Positions 33,431 through 44,569 of a DNA stretch of 64,000 nt are shown in pieces (the first letter of the stretch is position 1; the number at the start of each line of letters is the position of its first letter). The notes under the pieces were generated by a model, which made no database searches, was not told where the DNA came from, and was given only the letters and a program-made list of their open reading frames with translations. Both the position numbers and the translations under genes were made by a program. The stretch covers positions 289,908 to 353,907 of the forward strand of contig JAUXYP010000008.1 in the NCBI GenBank assembly GCA_030694265.1, read 5' to 3'. The stretch is from Sulfuricurvum sp. (GTDB lineage Bacteria > Campylobacterota > Campylobacteria > Campylobacterales > Sulfurimonadaceae).

Positions 33431-33721
33431 TTACTCAATAATCTTTGGAACAATGAAAAAATGATCCTTTGAGTGTGGTGCATTTGACAAAATATCATCA
33501 TTGATGGTGCGATTGATATTTCCTATATCATCACGTAACTGTGTTGCAGAATCATTCATGGTAAATGTCGGATTAACACCGTTTGTAGAGAGTTCTGAGA
33601 GATTATCAACAAAGGAGACAATTTCACTAAGTTGTGCAATCATTTCACCTCTCTGATCTTGGGGTATTTGGAGATAAGAGAGTTTTTCTAAGCGCTGTAA
33701 TAAATTTTCGTCAATTTTCAC
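33431..33721 (-). CDS. gatC: Asp-tRNA(Asn)/Glu-tRNA(Gln) amidotransferase subunit C
   Basis: 96 aa; LEKLSYLQIPQDQ...QLSEIVSFVDNLSELSTNGVNPTF. Confidence 0.9.
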   Translation of the reverse strand: MKIDENLLQRLEKLSYLQIPQDQRGEMIAQLSEIVSFVDNLSELSTNGVNPTFTMNDSATQLRDDIGNINRTINDDILSNAPHSKDHFFIVPKIIE

Positions 33722-33837
33722 TTGTGGACCTTTGGTCTGAAATTTAATAACTTAATTGTAGCGAAATTATGGGTTTACTAAACTTTAACAATCTCTGGGT
33801 TATTATTGTATCTTTAACACAACTGACAGGAACCTAT

Positions 33838-34437
33838 ATGAGCATTAAAGAAAATATTCAAACATTAAAAGATGAGCTTAGTTCAGAAGAAAAATTTTTT
33901 GAAAGTGCAATACGAACAGAGCGTTTTGTCAAAAAGTACCAAAAACCATTAATGGCATCTGTTATCTCGTTATTATTGGCAGTGGGCGGAGCGATTGCGT
34001 ATCAGGCTTATGATCAAGCTAAAATTGAAAATTCAAATACAGCTTTAAATGCTTTATTATTAAATCCTGATAATAAAGAAGCGCTAAAGAGTCTCGAAAA
34101 AGAAAATAGTTCACTCTATGAGTTATACACTTTGTCTAAAGCGATTAAGGCAAGTGATGTAAAAGCGTTGCACTCACTAGTGCAAGCAAAGTCACCTGAA
34201 ATTGCAGATATAGCAACCTATGAATCAGCTGTCCTTATGAACGATCAAAAAGCGTTGGAAAGTTATACAAAAAAGCAGGGTGCAGTTTATCAGGATATGG
34301 CACTGATAGAAATGGCTGTTATGTTGATTCAAAAAGGGGATGTCATATCTGCTCATAGTAAATTAGCATTGATTAAAGAGGATTCTGCCATGTATCCTAC
34401 AGCTCAAACATTGAGTCATTTTGGAGTTAAAGAATGA
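33838..34437 (+). CDS. single-TM TPR-like protein, YfgM-like architecture
   Basis: Cytoplasmic N-terminus, one TM (PLMASVISLLLAVGGAIAYQAY), helical periplasmic repeat domain; ATG 33838 preceded by AGGAA. Confidence 0.65.
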   Translation: MSIKENIQTLKDELSSEEKFFESAIRTERFVKKYQKPLMASVISLLLAVGGAIAYQAYDQAKIENSNTALNALLLNPDNKEALKSLEKENSSLYELYTLSKAIKASDVKALHSLVQAKSPEIADIATYESAVLMNDQKALESYTKKQGAVYQDMALIEMAVMLIQKGDVISAHSKLALIKEDSAMYPTAQTLSHFGVKE

Positions 34438-35429
34438 AATATATTTTTCTTGGATTATCTATTTGCAGCGCATTGTTTTTAGTTGGCTGTTCTCATAAAG
34501 AGGTTTTTAAACCTGTACACGTAAAAGGTGAATGGAAAAATGCAGGACATTTGAGTTCATCCATTGAACAGATATCACAGACTGCAGCCGTACTGGAAAA
34601 TGGCCATATTTTAACTAAAGAGGGTGAAAAACCACTTAAGGTTTCTAATGAAAATCATTTAATAAACCTTAGCGGCGGTTGGCTCATTACTCAAAATAGT
34701 GATAATAATCTTGAACTTCTTCCAGAAGAAGGCACTGGCGAGCGCGTAATCTTGGATCTGAATAGAACAGTCGCCGCTGCAAGTATTCAAGATGATACGG
34801 TGGCGATACTGTTTAGTAATAATGAAATGGCGTTATATTCTTTATCAGCAAAAAAGATCACCTTTAAAGAGAGTTCTAGTGCTCCGATAGCTGTTGATGC
34901 ACGAATTGCTAATCCATACTTTTTAAAAGATTTGGCTTTATTCTTAGGACTTGACGGGAAAATCGTTATTGTGAATATTGCTAACAAACAAGTACTTCGC
35001 TCGATTATTGTAGGCTCGGAAGAGTATTTTAATAATATTACCTATCTCAATGTTATTGAAAATAATATGATCGCTTCTACCGGAAATGGCATCTTGGCAT
35101 TATCTGATAAAGAGCAGCGTGAAAAATATGAAGTCCGGGATATTGCATACACAAAAGAAGGGATATGGCTAACAACGAAGCAGGGTGAAGTAATTGCTTT
35201 GAGTCCAACCTTGCAGTACAAAGGAAAACAAAAATTTCCATTTGCACATTTTGTGGGTATCAGCGTTCAAAATGATCGTGTCTATGTCCTTGAACAAGAG
35301 GGATATCTGATAGCACTCACTAAAAATCTTCTCTCTTATGATGTTTATGATGTTGACATGGATCATGATCCGGTATTTGTTGGTAATGACCGATTCTATT
35401 TCGATGATCGGTATATTTCGATTAAATAA
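34434..35429 (+). CDS. lipoprotein with predicted beta-rich/propeller-like body (BamB-like candidate)
   Basis: Lipobox LFLVGC; repeated short hydrophobic strand pattern; 4-bp overlap with upstream TPR gene. Confidence 0.6.
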   Translation: MKYIFLGLSICSALFLVGCSHKEVFKPVHVKGEWKNAGHLSSSIEQISQTAAVLENGHILTKEGEKPLKVSNENHLINLSGGWLITQNSDNNLELLPEEGTGERVILDLNRTVAAASIQDDTVAILFSNNEMALYSLSAKKITFKESSSAPIAVDARIANPYFLKDLALFLGLDGKIVIVNIANKQVLRSIIVGSEEYFNNITYLNVIENNMIASTGNGILALSDKEQREKYEVRDIAYTKEGIWLTTKQGEVIALSPTLQYKGKQKFPFAHFVGISVQNDRVYVLEQEGYLIALTKNLLSYDVYDVDMDHDPVFVGNDRFYFDDRYISIK

Positions 35430-36256
35430 TGTCCAAAGAGCTTGAGGCCTTTTTAGAGTATATAACCATCATCCGATCGTTAAGTCTAAAAACGGTTGAT
35501 GCTTATCGTAGTGATCTGTGTGAAATTGAATTAAGATCAGAGAAATCGCTAATTAATTTGGATTCATTGTCGATTTTAACTACCCTTTCATCCATTAAAA
35601 ATAAAAGAACTCTCAACCGAAAACTCTCAGCGCTTAACTCTTTTTTGGATTTTTGTCACCGGTATCAGTATGATTCAACGCTTACTAAATTCCCCCTCTC
35701 AAAACTTCCTAAATCGTTGCCAACATATATGCCCTATGAATCTATTATGGCATCTTTGCAGTCAATTGACATCAGTAACTGGATAGGAATGCGAGATTAT
35801 GCGTTGATTGTTTTTTTATACGCTACTGGAACGCGTATAAGTGAGTGTTTAGAGGTAAAAGAAGAAGACATACAAGGTCAGTGGCTTCGTGTACGTCACG
35901 GCAAAGGGGATAAGGAGCGTTATATTCCTATAGCGCAAGAAGCTATTAATGCCCTGAAACGTTATCAAGAGGCGATACCATTTCGCCATAATGCACTTTG
36001 GGTAAATTATCGGGGTCAGTTATTGAGCCGTATATCAGCATTTAAAGTTTGTCATAAATATTTGGGTACCTCTCCGCATACATTACGACATTCATATGCT
36101 ACGGGTCTGATACTGGGAGGTGCTGATTTAAGGGTTGTACAAGAGCTTCTTGGTCATGCGTCCTTGTTAACTACACAAATATATACCCATGTGCAAAAAC
36201 AGAATCTTCATGAAACAGTCTTAAGTTGTCATCCAATGTCAAAGGAAACTATATGA
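35429..36256 (+). CDS. tyrosine site-specific recombinase, XerC/XerD/XerH-like
   Basis: YATGTRISECLEV, HGKGDKERYIPI, SPHTLRHSYATGLILGGADLRVVQELLGHASLLTTQIYTHV (R-K-HxxR-H-Y). Confidence 0.92.
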   Translation: MSKELEAFLEYITIIRSLSLKTVDAYRSDLCEIELRSEKSLINLDSLSILTTLSSIKNKRTLNRKLSALNSFLDFCHRYQYDSTLTKFPLSKLPKSLPTYMPYESIMASLQSIDISNWIGMRDYALIVFLYATGTRISECLEVKEEDIQGQWLRVRHGKGDKERYIPIAQEAINALKRYQEAIPFRHNALWVNYRGQLLSRISAFKVCHKYLGTSPHTLRHSYATGLILGGADLRVVQELLGHASLLTTQIYTHVQKQNLHETVLSCHPMSKETI

Positions 36257-36870
36257 TATTATGTGATATTGGAAATACCACACTGGATTGGTATGTAAAT
36301 GGGATATGTTCTAAACAGCGAGTTGATGATTTTGATCCTAGTGGTCATACAGAACAAATTTACTATATTTGTGTCAATGTGAAGTTGTCATCACTTCTAA
36401 AATCATTGGATAACTGGTGTGATATTGCTCAACTAGTAGACTGGACAAAGTATTACTCTACCATGGGAGTTGATAGAATTATGGCGTGTGAAGCTATAAG
36501 CAACGGTGTGATTGTTGATGCAGGCAGTGCTATTACGGTTGATGTTATGGATGATGGAGAATATGACGGAGGTTTTATTGCATTAGGCCTCAAGAGCGCG
36601 CAAGAAGCATATGCCAAATTGTCGCCTGCATTAAGTGAGTCATTTAACTTTGAGGTTGATTTGACTATAATGGCGAAAAATACCCCTGACGCAATTACGG
36701 TAGGTTTTCTGGCACCTTTGGTAGATAAAATCAATAGTTTAGGAAGACCTCTATATGTAACGGGAGGTGATTCAAGAGTGTTGTCACATTTATTGTGTGA
36801 TGCGGTCGTGGATGATCTCTTGGTTTTTAAAGGGATGAAAAAGCTTGTCGAGAAGGGACATCTATGTTGA
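36253..36870 (+). CDS. coaX: type III pantothenate kinase
   Basis: ATG 36253: MILCDIGNTTLDWYVNG; GVDRIMAC, IVDAGSAITVDVMDDGEYDGGFIALG. Confidence 0.9.
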   Translation: MILCDIGNTTLDWYVNGICSKQRVDDFDPSGHTEQIYYICVNVKLSSLLKSLDNWCDIAQLVDWTKYYSTMGVDRIMACEAISNGVIVDAGSAITVDVMDDGEYDGGFIALGLKSAQEAYAKLSPALSESFNFEVDLTIMAKNTPDAITVGFLAPLVDKINSLGRPLYVTGGDSRVLSHLLCDAVVDDLLVFKGMKKLVEKGHLC

Positions 36871-37481
36871 GTGTTGCATTGCCAAAGGGTCGAATCGCCG
36901 AAGATACCTTGGAAATTTTTGAATCAATATTTGGAAGTTCTTTTAAATTTGATGATCGAAAATTAATTTTGGAAACAGATAATTTTAAATTTCTACTCGT
37001 GCGTAATCAAGATGTAGCAACCTATGTCTATCATCAAGCTGCTGATATAGGGGTAGTAGGACTTGATACACTTGAAGAACAGGGGTTGGATGTTATCCGC
37101 CTTCTTGATCTTCAAAAAGGCAAATGTCGTGTTGCTATTGGTATGCGAGCAGGAGAACGTCCTGATTTCACGAAATCAGAGATCAAAGTTGCCACAAAGA
37201 TGGTTAATATAACCAAGCGCTATTTTGCTGAGCGTGCAGTGGCTGCAGACATTATCAAACTCTACGGTTCGATAGAACTGGCACCGCTAGTTGGGCTTGC
37301 GGATATGATTGTAGATGTTGTTGATACGGGTGCAACCATGAAACAAAATGGATTGGAAGTTGTAGAGACGATCATGGAGTCGACAACGCATCTTATTGCT
37401 AATAAAAATAGTTTTTTTGAGAAAAAAAGTGAGATTTTAGATTTATATGGAAAAATTAATACCTTGTTGTATTCGAAATAA
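36864..37481 (+). CDS. hisG: ATP phosphoribosyltransferase, short form
   Basis: LSVALPKGRIAEDTLEIF, AADIGVVGLDTLEEQG, IVDVVDTGATMKQNGLEVVE; 205 aa. Confidence 0.94.
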   Translation: MLSVALPKGRIAEDTLEIFESIFGSSFKFDDRKLILETDNFKFLLVRNQDVATYVYHQAADIGVVGLDTLEEQGLDVIRLLDLQKGKCRVAIGMRAGERPDFTKSEIKVATKMVNITKRYFAERAVAADIIKLYGSIELAPLVGLADMIVDVVDTGATMKQNGLEVVETIMESTTHLIANKNSFFEKKSEILDLYGKINTLLYSK

Positions 37482-37544
37482 TTTACAATTCATTCACGAT
37501 TTTACCCTATAATACTGTCATCTATAAATAAAAGGATTTACCCC

Positions 37545-38063
37545 ATGTTAAACAATAAATTATCTTATTTGCTTGCAGCAATGATTCTCGGAAGCAGTGT
37601 TGTAAGCGCTGAAAGTTTTTCAACAATGGAATATATAAAGGTAAGTAGCTCAATACCCTCATATACTACGGTTAATGAGGATGTCCCATCTGAGCAGTGT
37701 CAAGATGTTAAAGAACAGATCAGCAGCGGTACACAAAATGCTGATGTAGTGGGAGCCGTTGCTGGTGGAGCTCTAGGTGGCGTTCTTGGTCATAATGTAG
37801 GTGGGGGAACGGGTAAAACGGCAGCAACTGTTGGTGGAGCTATTCTTGGTGTTTTAGCCGGTCAAAACATTGGTAGTAAGTACAACACACCACAAGGTGA
37901 CTCTTATCGAATTGTTCGTAAGTGTCAGACAGTCTATACTACAAGATCACGTAAAGTTATTGGTGGGTATACCAATATTGCTAAATTAAAAGGTCAGGAA
38001 ATTCGTATTGAGAGTGATCAGCCTCTAAAACAAATTCCAGTGACCGTTACATACAGTTATTAA
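37545..38063 (+). CDS. glycine-zipper 2TM surface protein
   Basis: Signal peptide; VGAVAGGALGGVLGHNVGGGTGKTAATVGGAILGVLAGQNIG. Confidence 0.85.
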   Translation: MLNNKLSYLLAAMILGSSVVSAESFSTMEYIKVSSSIPSYTTVNEDVPSEQCQDVKEQISSGTQNADVVGAVAGGALGGVLGHNVGGGTGKTAATVGGAILGVLAGQNIGSKYNTPQGDSYRIVRKCQTVYTTRSRKVIGGYTNIAKLKGQEIRIESDQPLKQIPVTVTYSY

Positions 38064-38070
38064 ATCTTTC

Positions 38071-38091
38071 ATGCCTCTTTTAAAGAGGCAT
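38071..38091. terminator. hairpin ATGCCTCTTTTAAAGAGGCAT followed by T-rich tract
   Basis: Near-perfect palindrome 7 bp after the 38063 stop, followed by CCTTCTTTTCTT. Confidence 0.75.
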
Positions 38092-38167
38092 CCTTCTTTT
38101 CTTACCCCACTTTTAGCCATTTTTTGTTAGAATTATTTATATTTATTGAAATTTTTCAGGAGACTTC

Positions 38168-39163
38168 ATGCCACTTAAAGTAGCAATTAACGGAACTGGT
38201 CGAATAGGAATTATTGTCGCCAAAATTATTGCCCAACGTAATGATATAGAGTTGGTAGCACTGAACACTACATCGAAGCCGGAAATGCTTGAATATTTGT
38301 TAAAATTTGACAGTGTCCATCGTGGAATTGATGCAAAAGTAATTGATGAAAATACCATTTCTATTGCTGGAAAAAATGTACGTATGTTTCGTGAGCGCGA
38401 TGCTGATAAGGTTGATTTTGGAAGTGCCGGTGCCCAAGTTGTGATTGAGTGTACAGGTGTGTTTCTGGATCAAGAGAGTTGTCAAAAACATCTCAAAAAT
38501 GGTGTACGTAAAGTCGTAATTTCTGCACCTGCAAAAGATGATACGCCTATGTATGTCATTGGTGTTAATTCAAGTGAGTATAAGGGTGAAGCAATTATTT
38601 CAAATGCAAGCTGTACCACTAATTGTTTGGGCCCTGTTTGTAAAGTATTGGATGACGCATTCGGAATTGAAAATGCACTTATGACGACGATTCACTCGTA
38701 TACCAACGATCAAAATATTTTGGATGTTAAGCATGCAAAAGATCCACGTCGTGCACGTGCAGCAGCTTTGAACATGATTCCAACGTCAACGGGTGCAGCA
38801 AAGGCTATTGGTAAGGTAATGCCACATTTGCAAGGTAAACTTAATGGGTATGCCATGCGTGTTCCTACTCCGGATGTTTCCGTTGTTGATTTGACAGCGA
38901 ATTTATCCAGAAGTGTTACGAAAGAAGAGATCTATGCTGCATTTGAGCAAGCAAGTAATGGTGCGTTCAAAGGGCTGATTGAAGTTGACAATGATATGAG
39001 GGTTTCTTGTGATTTTATTGGTTCAACCTACAGCGCGACGTATGTCCCGGATATGACGAGTGTTGTTAACGGTAATACGGTTAAAATCTTAGCGTGGTAT
39101 GACAATGAATGGGGTTACAGCAGTCGTTTAGTAGATATGACTGTCTTAATCGGTAATCACTAA
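38168..39163 (+). CDS. gap: glyceraldehyde-3-phosphate dehydrogenase
   Basis: INGTGRIG, SNASCTTNCLGPVCKVLDD, WYDNEWGYSSRLVD. Confidence 0.96.
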   Translation: MPLKVAINGTGRIGIIVAKIIAQRNDIELVALNTTSKPEMLEYLLKFDSVHRGIDAKVIDENTISIAGKNVRMFRERDADKVDFGSAGAQVVIECTGVFLDQESCQKHLKNGVRKVVISAPAKDDTPMYVIGVNSSEYKGEAIISNASCTTNCLGPVCKVLDDAFGIENALMTTIHSYTNDQNILDVKHAKDPRRARAAALNMIPTSTGAAKAIGKVMPHLQGKLNGYAMRVPTPDVSVVDLTANLSRSVTKEEIYAAFEQASNGAFKGLIEVDNDMRVSCDFIGSTYSATYVPDMTSVVNGNTVKILAWYDNEWGYSSRLVDMTVLIGNH

Positions 39164-39164
39164 T

Positions 39165-40400
39165 ATGCCAAAATTTAAAGGGTATTTTGAGACTAAAAAT
39201 CTTGACCCTTTTACGCTAGAAAAAGCTTACGAAGCACTAAAGTATGAGCGTGGAACAGTCGGATACTATGATCTTCCAAGTTCTTCCATAAGTCTATGTG
39301 CTGATGTAAAAAAATCATTATTAAGCAGTACGGTTTTTTTTAATACCATTGCTATTGTTGGTATTGGCGGTTCTTCCTTAGGTATCAAAGCAATTGATCG
39401 TTTACTGAGATCTTCTACTCCTCATGCCAAGAAAATCGTCTATTTTGAAAATTCTGATCCTATTAGTATCGCCTATGAGGCTTCACGTATTGAGTTCGCT
39501 AAAACTCTTTTTGTTGTAATATCTAAATCAGGTGGTACAGTCGAGACCCTGTCTATATTTAAATACTTGATTGCCAAGTTTGATATAGATTTAAAAAACT
39601 CTTCTCAAATAGTGGTCGTGAGTGATGATGGATCTATACTGAGTCAATTTTCAGATCATTATGGTTTAAAACGTTTTATTATCCCTTCAAATGTTGGTGG
39701 ACGCTTTTCGGTTTTAAGTGCGGTTGGTGTTATACCCTTGGTCTTAGCTGGTTTTAACGTTGAAGGTGTGCTTGGGGGAGCAAAAATATTTTCTGAACAA
39801 TTTTGGGCTAGAAAAGAGGAACATGTACTGCAAAAAGCAGCTTATTATGTTTCAAATGCAAAAGTATTTCCTCTCAATGTACTATTTTCGTATTCAGACA
39901 CTTTTGAAGAGTTTGGAAAATGGGTGGTGCAATTGTGGGGAGAATCATTGGGTAAGCGTAATACTCGGGGTGAACGTGTGGGCCTAACCCCTATTTCATT
40001 GATTGGTTCCGTAGATCAGCACTCATTTTTACAGCTGATCATTGAAGGACCTCTGAATAAAACGGTTACGTTTATGCATATTGAGCACTCTCGCGATGAG
40101 CTTATGATCCCAGAATTATCATTACCTTTTTTAGAAAAATCGGATTTTGTCAATGGAGAATCGTTTAATACGCTTATTAATGCACAATGCAAGGCTACCA
40201 TGGAAAGTGTACTCCAAAGCGGTGTCAGTGTTGATGATATTACATGGGACTGCATTGATGAGAAATCTGTTGGTCAAATGATAATGTATTATGAATTGCT
40301 TACGTCAGCAGCTGGCGCCCTATTGGAAATAAATACCTATGACCAACCGGGAGTAGAGCATGGAAAGAAAATACTGGAAGGTTACTTTTTGAATAAGTAA
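39165..40400 (+). CDS. pgi: glucose-6-phosphate isomerase
   Basis: VGIGGSSLGIKA, VVISKSGGTVETLSIF, GGRFSVLSAVG. Confidence 0.92.
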   Translation: MPKFKGYFETKNLDPFTLEKAYEALKYERGTVGYYDLPSSSISLCADVKKSLLSSTVFFNTIAIVGIGGSSLGIKAIDRLLRSSTPHAKKIVYFENSDPISIAYEASRIEFAKTLFVVISKSGGTVETLSIFKYLIAKFDIDLKNSSQIVVVSDDGSILSQFSDHYGLKRFIIPSNVGGRFSVLSAVGVIPLVLAGFNVEGVLGGAKIFSEQFWARKEEHVLQKAAYYVSNAKVFPLNVLFSYSDTFEEFGKWVVQLWGESLGKRNTRGERVGLTPISLIGSVDQHSFLQLIIEGPLNKTVTFMHIEHSRDELMIPELSLPFLEKSDFVNGESFNTLINAQCKATMESVLQSGVSVDDITWDCIDEKSVGQMIMYYELLTSAAGALLEINTYDQPGVEHGKKILEGYFLNK

Positions 40401-40409
40401 TATTCTGTA

Positions 40410-41762
40410 TTATCCCAAGAGCCACATACGGTGGCGCTTCCCTTTGATATTCGATTTACTGAGAGTGTTATAGCATTTTTCGCTAAGATCTCGTGGAAGT
40501 GCAACATAGCTTAAATGATCGAGTTGATCAATCTTTCCAATTTCATCTTTTGTTAGATTACACTCATTTATCAAGGCACCAACAATATCCCCTGCACGAA
40601 GTTTTTCTTTTTTCCCTGCATCAATACATATTGATCTCATTTTTGTAGTGATATCTTGATGTTTTGTTAATGCGGGTAGCTCAGTGAGTTCAACACCACG
40701 ATCGAGTCCATAAAATGCTTCGGTTTGATGAGGATTTACCAGCGTGATGGCAAGACCGCTCATTCCGGCTCGTCCTGTACGTCCTATTCGATGGATATAG
40801 CGATCAAGCTGCTGCGGGACATCATAATTGATGATGGCATCAAGTCCCTGAATGTCAATACCGCGACCTGCAACATCCGTTGCTACAAGAAACGGTGCGC
40901 TTCCATTTCGAAATTGAATAATGGTTTCATTACGATCAAACTGTTCCATATCTCCGTGCAGTGCCAATGCATGAATACCGGAATATTTCAGTGTTTCACA
41001 TAGTTCAGTTGCAGCAACTTTGGTGTTACAAAAAATGATGGCATTCGTAATATCATGATGATGAACTAAGGTATTTAATGCAGTCGCTTTATCGGTAACT
41101 CTATAAGCAATTTCTGTAATTGTAGGTATGACTTCAGTACTTTGTGATTTTATAAAAAGTGCATCATGAGTCAGTTTGGATGAAAGTTCTCGTATAGAAT
41201 CAGGATAGGTTGCCGAAAAAAGTAATGTTTGCTTAGGTGATGGTAAATAGGCGAAAATTGACTCAATATCATCAATAAATCCCATATCAACCATTTGATC
41301 AGCTTCATCTAAAACCGCAATTTTACATGATTTTAGATCAAGTGCATCCATACTTAAGAGTTTAAGTATACGTCCCGGAGTACCGACAATGATATGTGCT
41401 CCATGCGTTAGTGAATGTCGCTGTGCTTTCATTGGAACACCACCACAAAGGGTTAGAAGTTTAATGTTTCCAATTTCGCAAGCACAAGAACGTATCACAT
41501 TGCCTACTTGTTCAGCAAGCTCACGAGTTGGGCATAAAACCAATGATTGCGCAGCAAAAAATCGTGGATTGACATTTTGTAAAATCCCTAGGGCAAATGC
41601 TAAAGTTTTTCCACTGCCTGTTGATGCTTGCGCAATGATGTCTTTTCCATTTAGGATAACAGGTAGCGATTGCGCTTGAATTGGAGTCATTGCTGTAAAA
41701 TTTAAACGCTCTAAAGCTGTTTGTAATGGTGCATGCAGAGAGATAGATTTAAAAGAGGACAT
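40410..41762 (-). CDS. dbpA: DEAD/DEAH box RNA helicase, DbpA-like
   Basis: AQASTGSGKTLAFALG, VLDEADQMVDMGF, SATYPDSI, HRIGRTGRAGMSG with C-terminal extension; Met 41762 preferred. Confidence 0.85.
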   Translation of the reverse strand: MSSFKSISLHAPLQTALERLNFTAMTPIQAQSLPVILNGKDIIAQASTGSGKTLAFALGILQNVNPRFFAAQSLVLCPTRELAEQVGNVIRSCACEIGNIKLLTLCGGVPMKAQRHSLTHGAHIIVGTPGRILKLLSMDALDLKSCKIAVLDEADQMVDMGFIDDIESIFAYLPSPKQTLLFSATYPDSIRELSSKLTHDALFIKSQSTEVIPTITEIAYRVTDKATALNTLVHHHDITNAIIFCNTKVAATELCETLKYSGIHALALHGDMEQFDRNETIIQFRNGSAPFLVATDVAGRGIDIQGLDAIINYDVPQQLDRYIHRIGRTGRAGMSGLAITLVNPHQTEAFYGLDRGVELTELPALTKHQDITTKMRSICIDAGKKEKLRAGDIVGALINECNLTKDEIGKIDQLDHLSYVALPRDLSEKCYNTLSKSNIKGKRHRMWLLG

Positions 41763-41829
41763 TATGTTGCTTTGGTATGTAGATATGCAATTATAGCACA
41801 CCCCAAGAAGGGTGTAGAAAGAGAGAAGA

Positions 41830-44439
41830 TTAAACGGCTTTAATCGTTACGCCGTACTTGTCTTGGGCAACATCACGTGCTTGAAGTTTATAGTTAGAAA
41901 TCTCATTAAAGTTGAGGTATCGGTAAACTTGTTCAGTTTTTCCTGCAAGCTTAGATGGAACAATGCTCATGTACTCTTCTACCGTAGGGATACGGCCAAG
42001 TTTTGAGCACACAGCCGCAAGTTCAGCACTTCCAAGATAAACCTGAGTCCCTTTTCCAAGACGATTGTCAAAGTTACGTGTAGAGGTTGAAAATACCGTT
42101 GAACCTTCGCGCGAACTTGCTTGGTTACCCATACAAAGTGAACATCCAGGAACTTCTGTTTGCGCTTGGATTTCTTTGTAAACATCATAATACCCTTCGT
42201 TGATAAGCTGCTGCTCATCCATACGTGTCGGTGGTACAATCCAAAATTTTTCAACGGCGATTTTACCCTCACCGCGCATGACTTCACCCGCAGCACGATA
42301 GTGCCCGATATTCGTCATACAACTTCCAAGGAATACTTCATCAATCTTTTCACCTGCAACATCACTAAGAAGCTTAACATTGTCCGGATCATTAGGACAT
42401 GCCAAAATAGGTTCTTTGATTTCATTCAAATCGATTTCGATAATGGCTGCATATTCGGCATCCGCATCAGCTGACATCAATGAAGGAGCGGCTAGCCACT
42501 CTTTCATTTTATCGGCACGGCGCTGTAGTGTACGTGCATCTTCGTAACCATCTGCAATCATCGCTTCAATAAGAGTAACGTTTGATTTTAGGTATTCAAT
42601 AACAGGCTCTTTGTTCAAATGAACCGTACATGCTGCTGCTGAACGCTCCGCAGAAGCATCGCTGAGTTCAAATGCTTGTTCAACTTTCATATTTGGAAGA
42701 CCTTCGATTTCCAAAACACGTCCGTTGAAAATATTTTTCTTGCCTTTTTTCTCAACCGTTAAAAGACCTTGTTTAATTGCATAGTAAGGGATTGCATTTA
42801 CTAAGTCGCGTAAAGTGATACCTGCTTGCATTTCACCTTTGAAGCGTACCAAAACAGATTCTGGCATTTCAAGAGGCATTGCACCTGTAACTGCGGCAAA
42901 TGCTACAAGACCAGAACCCGCAGGGAAACTCACACCGATTGGGAAACGTGTATGACTGTCTCCACCGGTTCCAACGGTGTCAGGAAGAACCATACGATTC
43001 AACCAGCTGTGGATAACACCATCTGCAGGACGAAGCGCAACACCGCTACGAGTGCTGATAAATGCTGGCAACGAAGCGTGTAATTTTACGTCTGATGGTT
43101 TAGGATAGGCTGCTGTATGACAGAAAGACTGAAGAACAAAATCTGCAGAGAATCCAAGAGCTGACAGTTCTTTGATTTCGTCACGCGTCATTGGTCCTGT
43201 TGTATCCTGGCTACCAACAGTAGAAGTGTGTGGCTCACAATACATACCAGGGCGTACACCCTCCATACCACATGCTTTACCCACCATTTTTTGAGCAAGT
43301 GTATATCCTTTACCGGTATCAGCCGGTTGGATAGGTTTAGCAAAAATATTTTCAGGTGACATTCCCAAGGCAGTTCGTGCTTTATTTGTCAAACCACGAC
43401 CAATAATAAGAGGGATTCGTCCGCCTGCGCGTACTTCGTCTTCGATGGTATTGGGACGAAGATTGAAGGTAGCAATAACAGCACCATTCTTAGTGATAGT
43501 ACCAGCACGAGCATCTATATCAAGAACATCACCTGTTTCCATTTGCTCAACGTTAGCTTCGATTGGCAATGCGCCAGAGTCCTCACATGTTGCGAAGAAA
43601 ATCGGAGCAATAATACTACCGATAACAACACCACCTGTTCGCTTGTTAGGGATACCAGGGATATCATCTCCCATATGCCATTGAACAGAGTTCGCAGCGG
43701 ATTTGCGGCTTGAACCTGTACCTACTACGTCACCGACATAGGCGATTTGCATCCCTGTTTTTTTAAGTTCTGCAATCTTTGCAAGGCCTTCTGGCATTTT
43801 AGCTTGAAGCATTGTTGTCGCGTGCAATGGAATATCAGAACGAGTAAATGCAGCACTGGCAGGTGAGAGGTCATCTGTATTTGTTTCGCCTGGGAATTTG
43901 AATACAACAACACTGAATTTTTCTGCCATAACAGGCTTAGATGTAAACCACTCAGCATTGGCCCAGCTAGCCAATACTTCTTTTGCATAGCTATTTGTCT
44001 TTGACAATTCGACGATGTCATTAAATGCATCATACACGAGAAGTGTATGTTTTAGTTCATTCGCTGCATTCGCTGCCAATGACTCGATGCTCAGTGCATC
44101 TATAAGTGGTTTAACATTGTAACCGCCCACCATTTTTCCAAGAATTTTAATCGCAGCTTTTTTGTGATCATCACTATTGATGTCACTTGCATCTGCTAAA
44201 AATGCTTTTTGTTTACCTTGCACAACTTCATGTAAAAAAGCTGCTTTTACGTGTGCTGCATCATCGACACCTGGATTTACACGCTCTGAAAGCATTTCAA
44301 TAAGCTCACTGTTTTTGCTTTGATCTGCTGTGATCAATTGCACCAAATCGGTAACTTGTTCTTTAGTTAATGGGAAAGGGGGAATACCCTGGGTTGCTCG
44401 TTCTGCAACGTGTGCTTTATAATCTTCCAAAAAAGCCAT
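41830..44439 (-). CDS. acnB: aconitate hydratase B
   Basis: [67 protein letters not shown]. Confidence 0.96.
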   Translation of the reverse strand: MAFLEDYKAHVAERATQGIPPFPLTKEQVTDLVQLITADQSKNSELIEMLSERVNPGVDDAAHVKAAFLHEVVQGKQKAFLADASDINSDDHKKAAIKILGKMVGGYNVKPLIDALSIESLAANAANELKHTLLVYDAFNDIVELSKTNSYAKEVLASWANAEWFTSKPVMAEKFSVVVFKFPGETNTDDLSPASAAFTRSDIPLHATTMLQAKMPEGLAKIAELKKTGMQIAYVGDVVGTGSSRKSAANSVQWHMGDDIPGIPNKRTGGVVIGSIIAPIFFATCEDSGALPIEANVEQMETGDVLDIDARAGTITKNGAVIATFNLRPNTIEDEVRAGGRIPLIIGRGLTNKARTALGMSPENIFAKPIQPADTGKGYTLAQKMVGKACGMEGVRPGMYCEPHTSTVGSQDTTGPMTRDEIKELSALGFSADFVLQSFCHTAAYPKPSDVKLHASLPAFISTRSGVALRPADGVIHSWLNRMVLPDTVGTGGDSHTRFPIGVSFPAGSGLVAFAAVTGAMPLEMPESVLVRFKGEMQAGITLRDLVNAIPYYAIKQGLLTVEKKGKKNIFNGRVLEIEGLPNMKVEQAFELSDASAERSAAACTVHLNKEPVIEYLKSNVTLIEAMIADGYEDARTLQRRADKMKEWLAAPSLMSADADAEYAAIIEIDLNEIKEPILACPNDPDNVKLLSDVAGEKIDEVFLGSCMTNIGHYRAAGEVMRGEGKIAVEKFWIVPPTRMDEQQLINEGYYDVYKEIQAQTEVPGCSLCMGNQASSREGSTVFSTSTRNFDNRLGKGTQVYLGSAELAAVCSKLGRIPTVEEYMSIVPSKLAGKTEQVYRYLNFNEISNYKLQARDVAQDKYGVTIKAV

Positions 44440-44569
44440 GGTGACTCCTGCGCTCAAAATTTTGAAAGATTATAGCAGAAGAGTAGGGCGTTATCTAAAG
44501 AGTGTTACGATAATAAACACTATTTTTACTCATATTTGCTTATTATGAGTATTATTGAAACATATAAAT

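Noticed and set aside
35429-36256. Xer-like recombinase considered as a mobile-element integrase
   Set aside because: Embedded by short overlaps in a housekeeping operon (lipoprotein, coaX, hisG) and has the size and motifs of a chromosomal Xer recombinase
42826-43083. Antisense ORFs within acnB and many other 60-110 aa ORFs opposite housekeeping genes
   Set aside because: They lie wholly inside confidently identified genes and show no domain-like content
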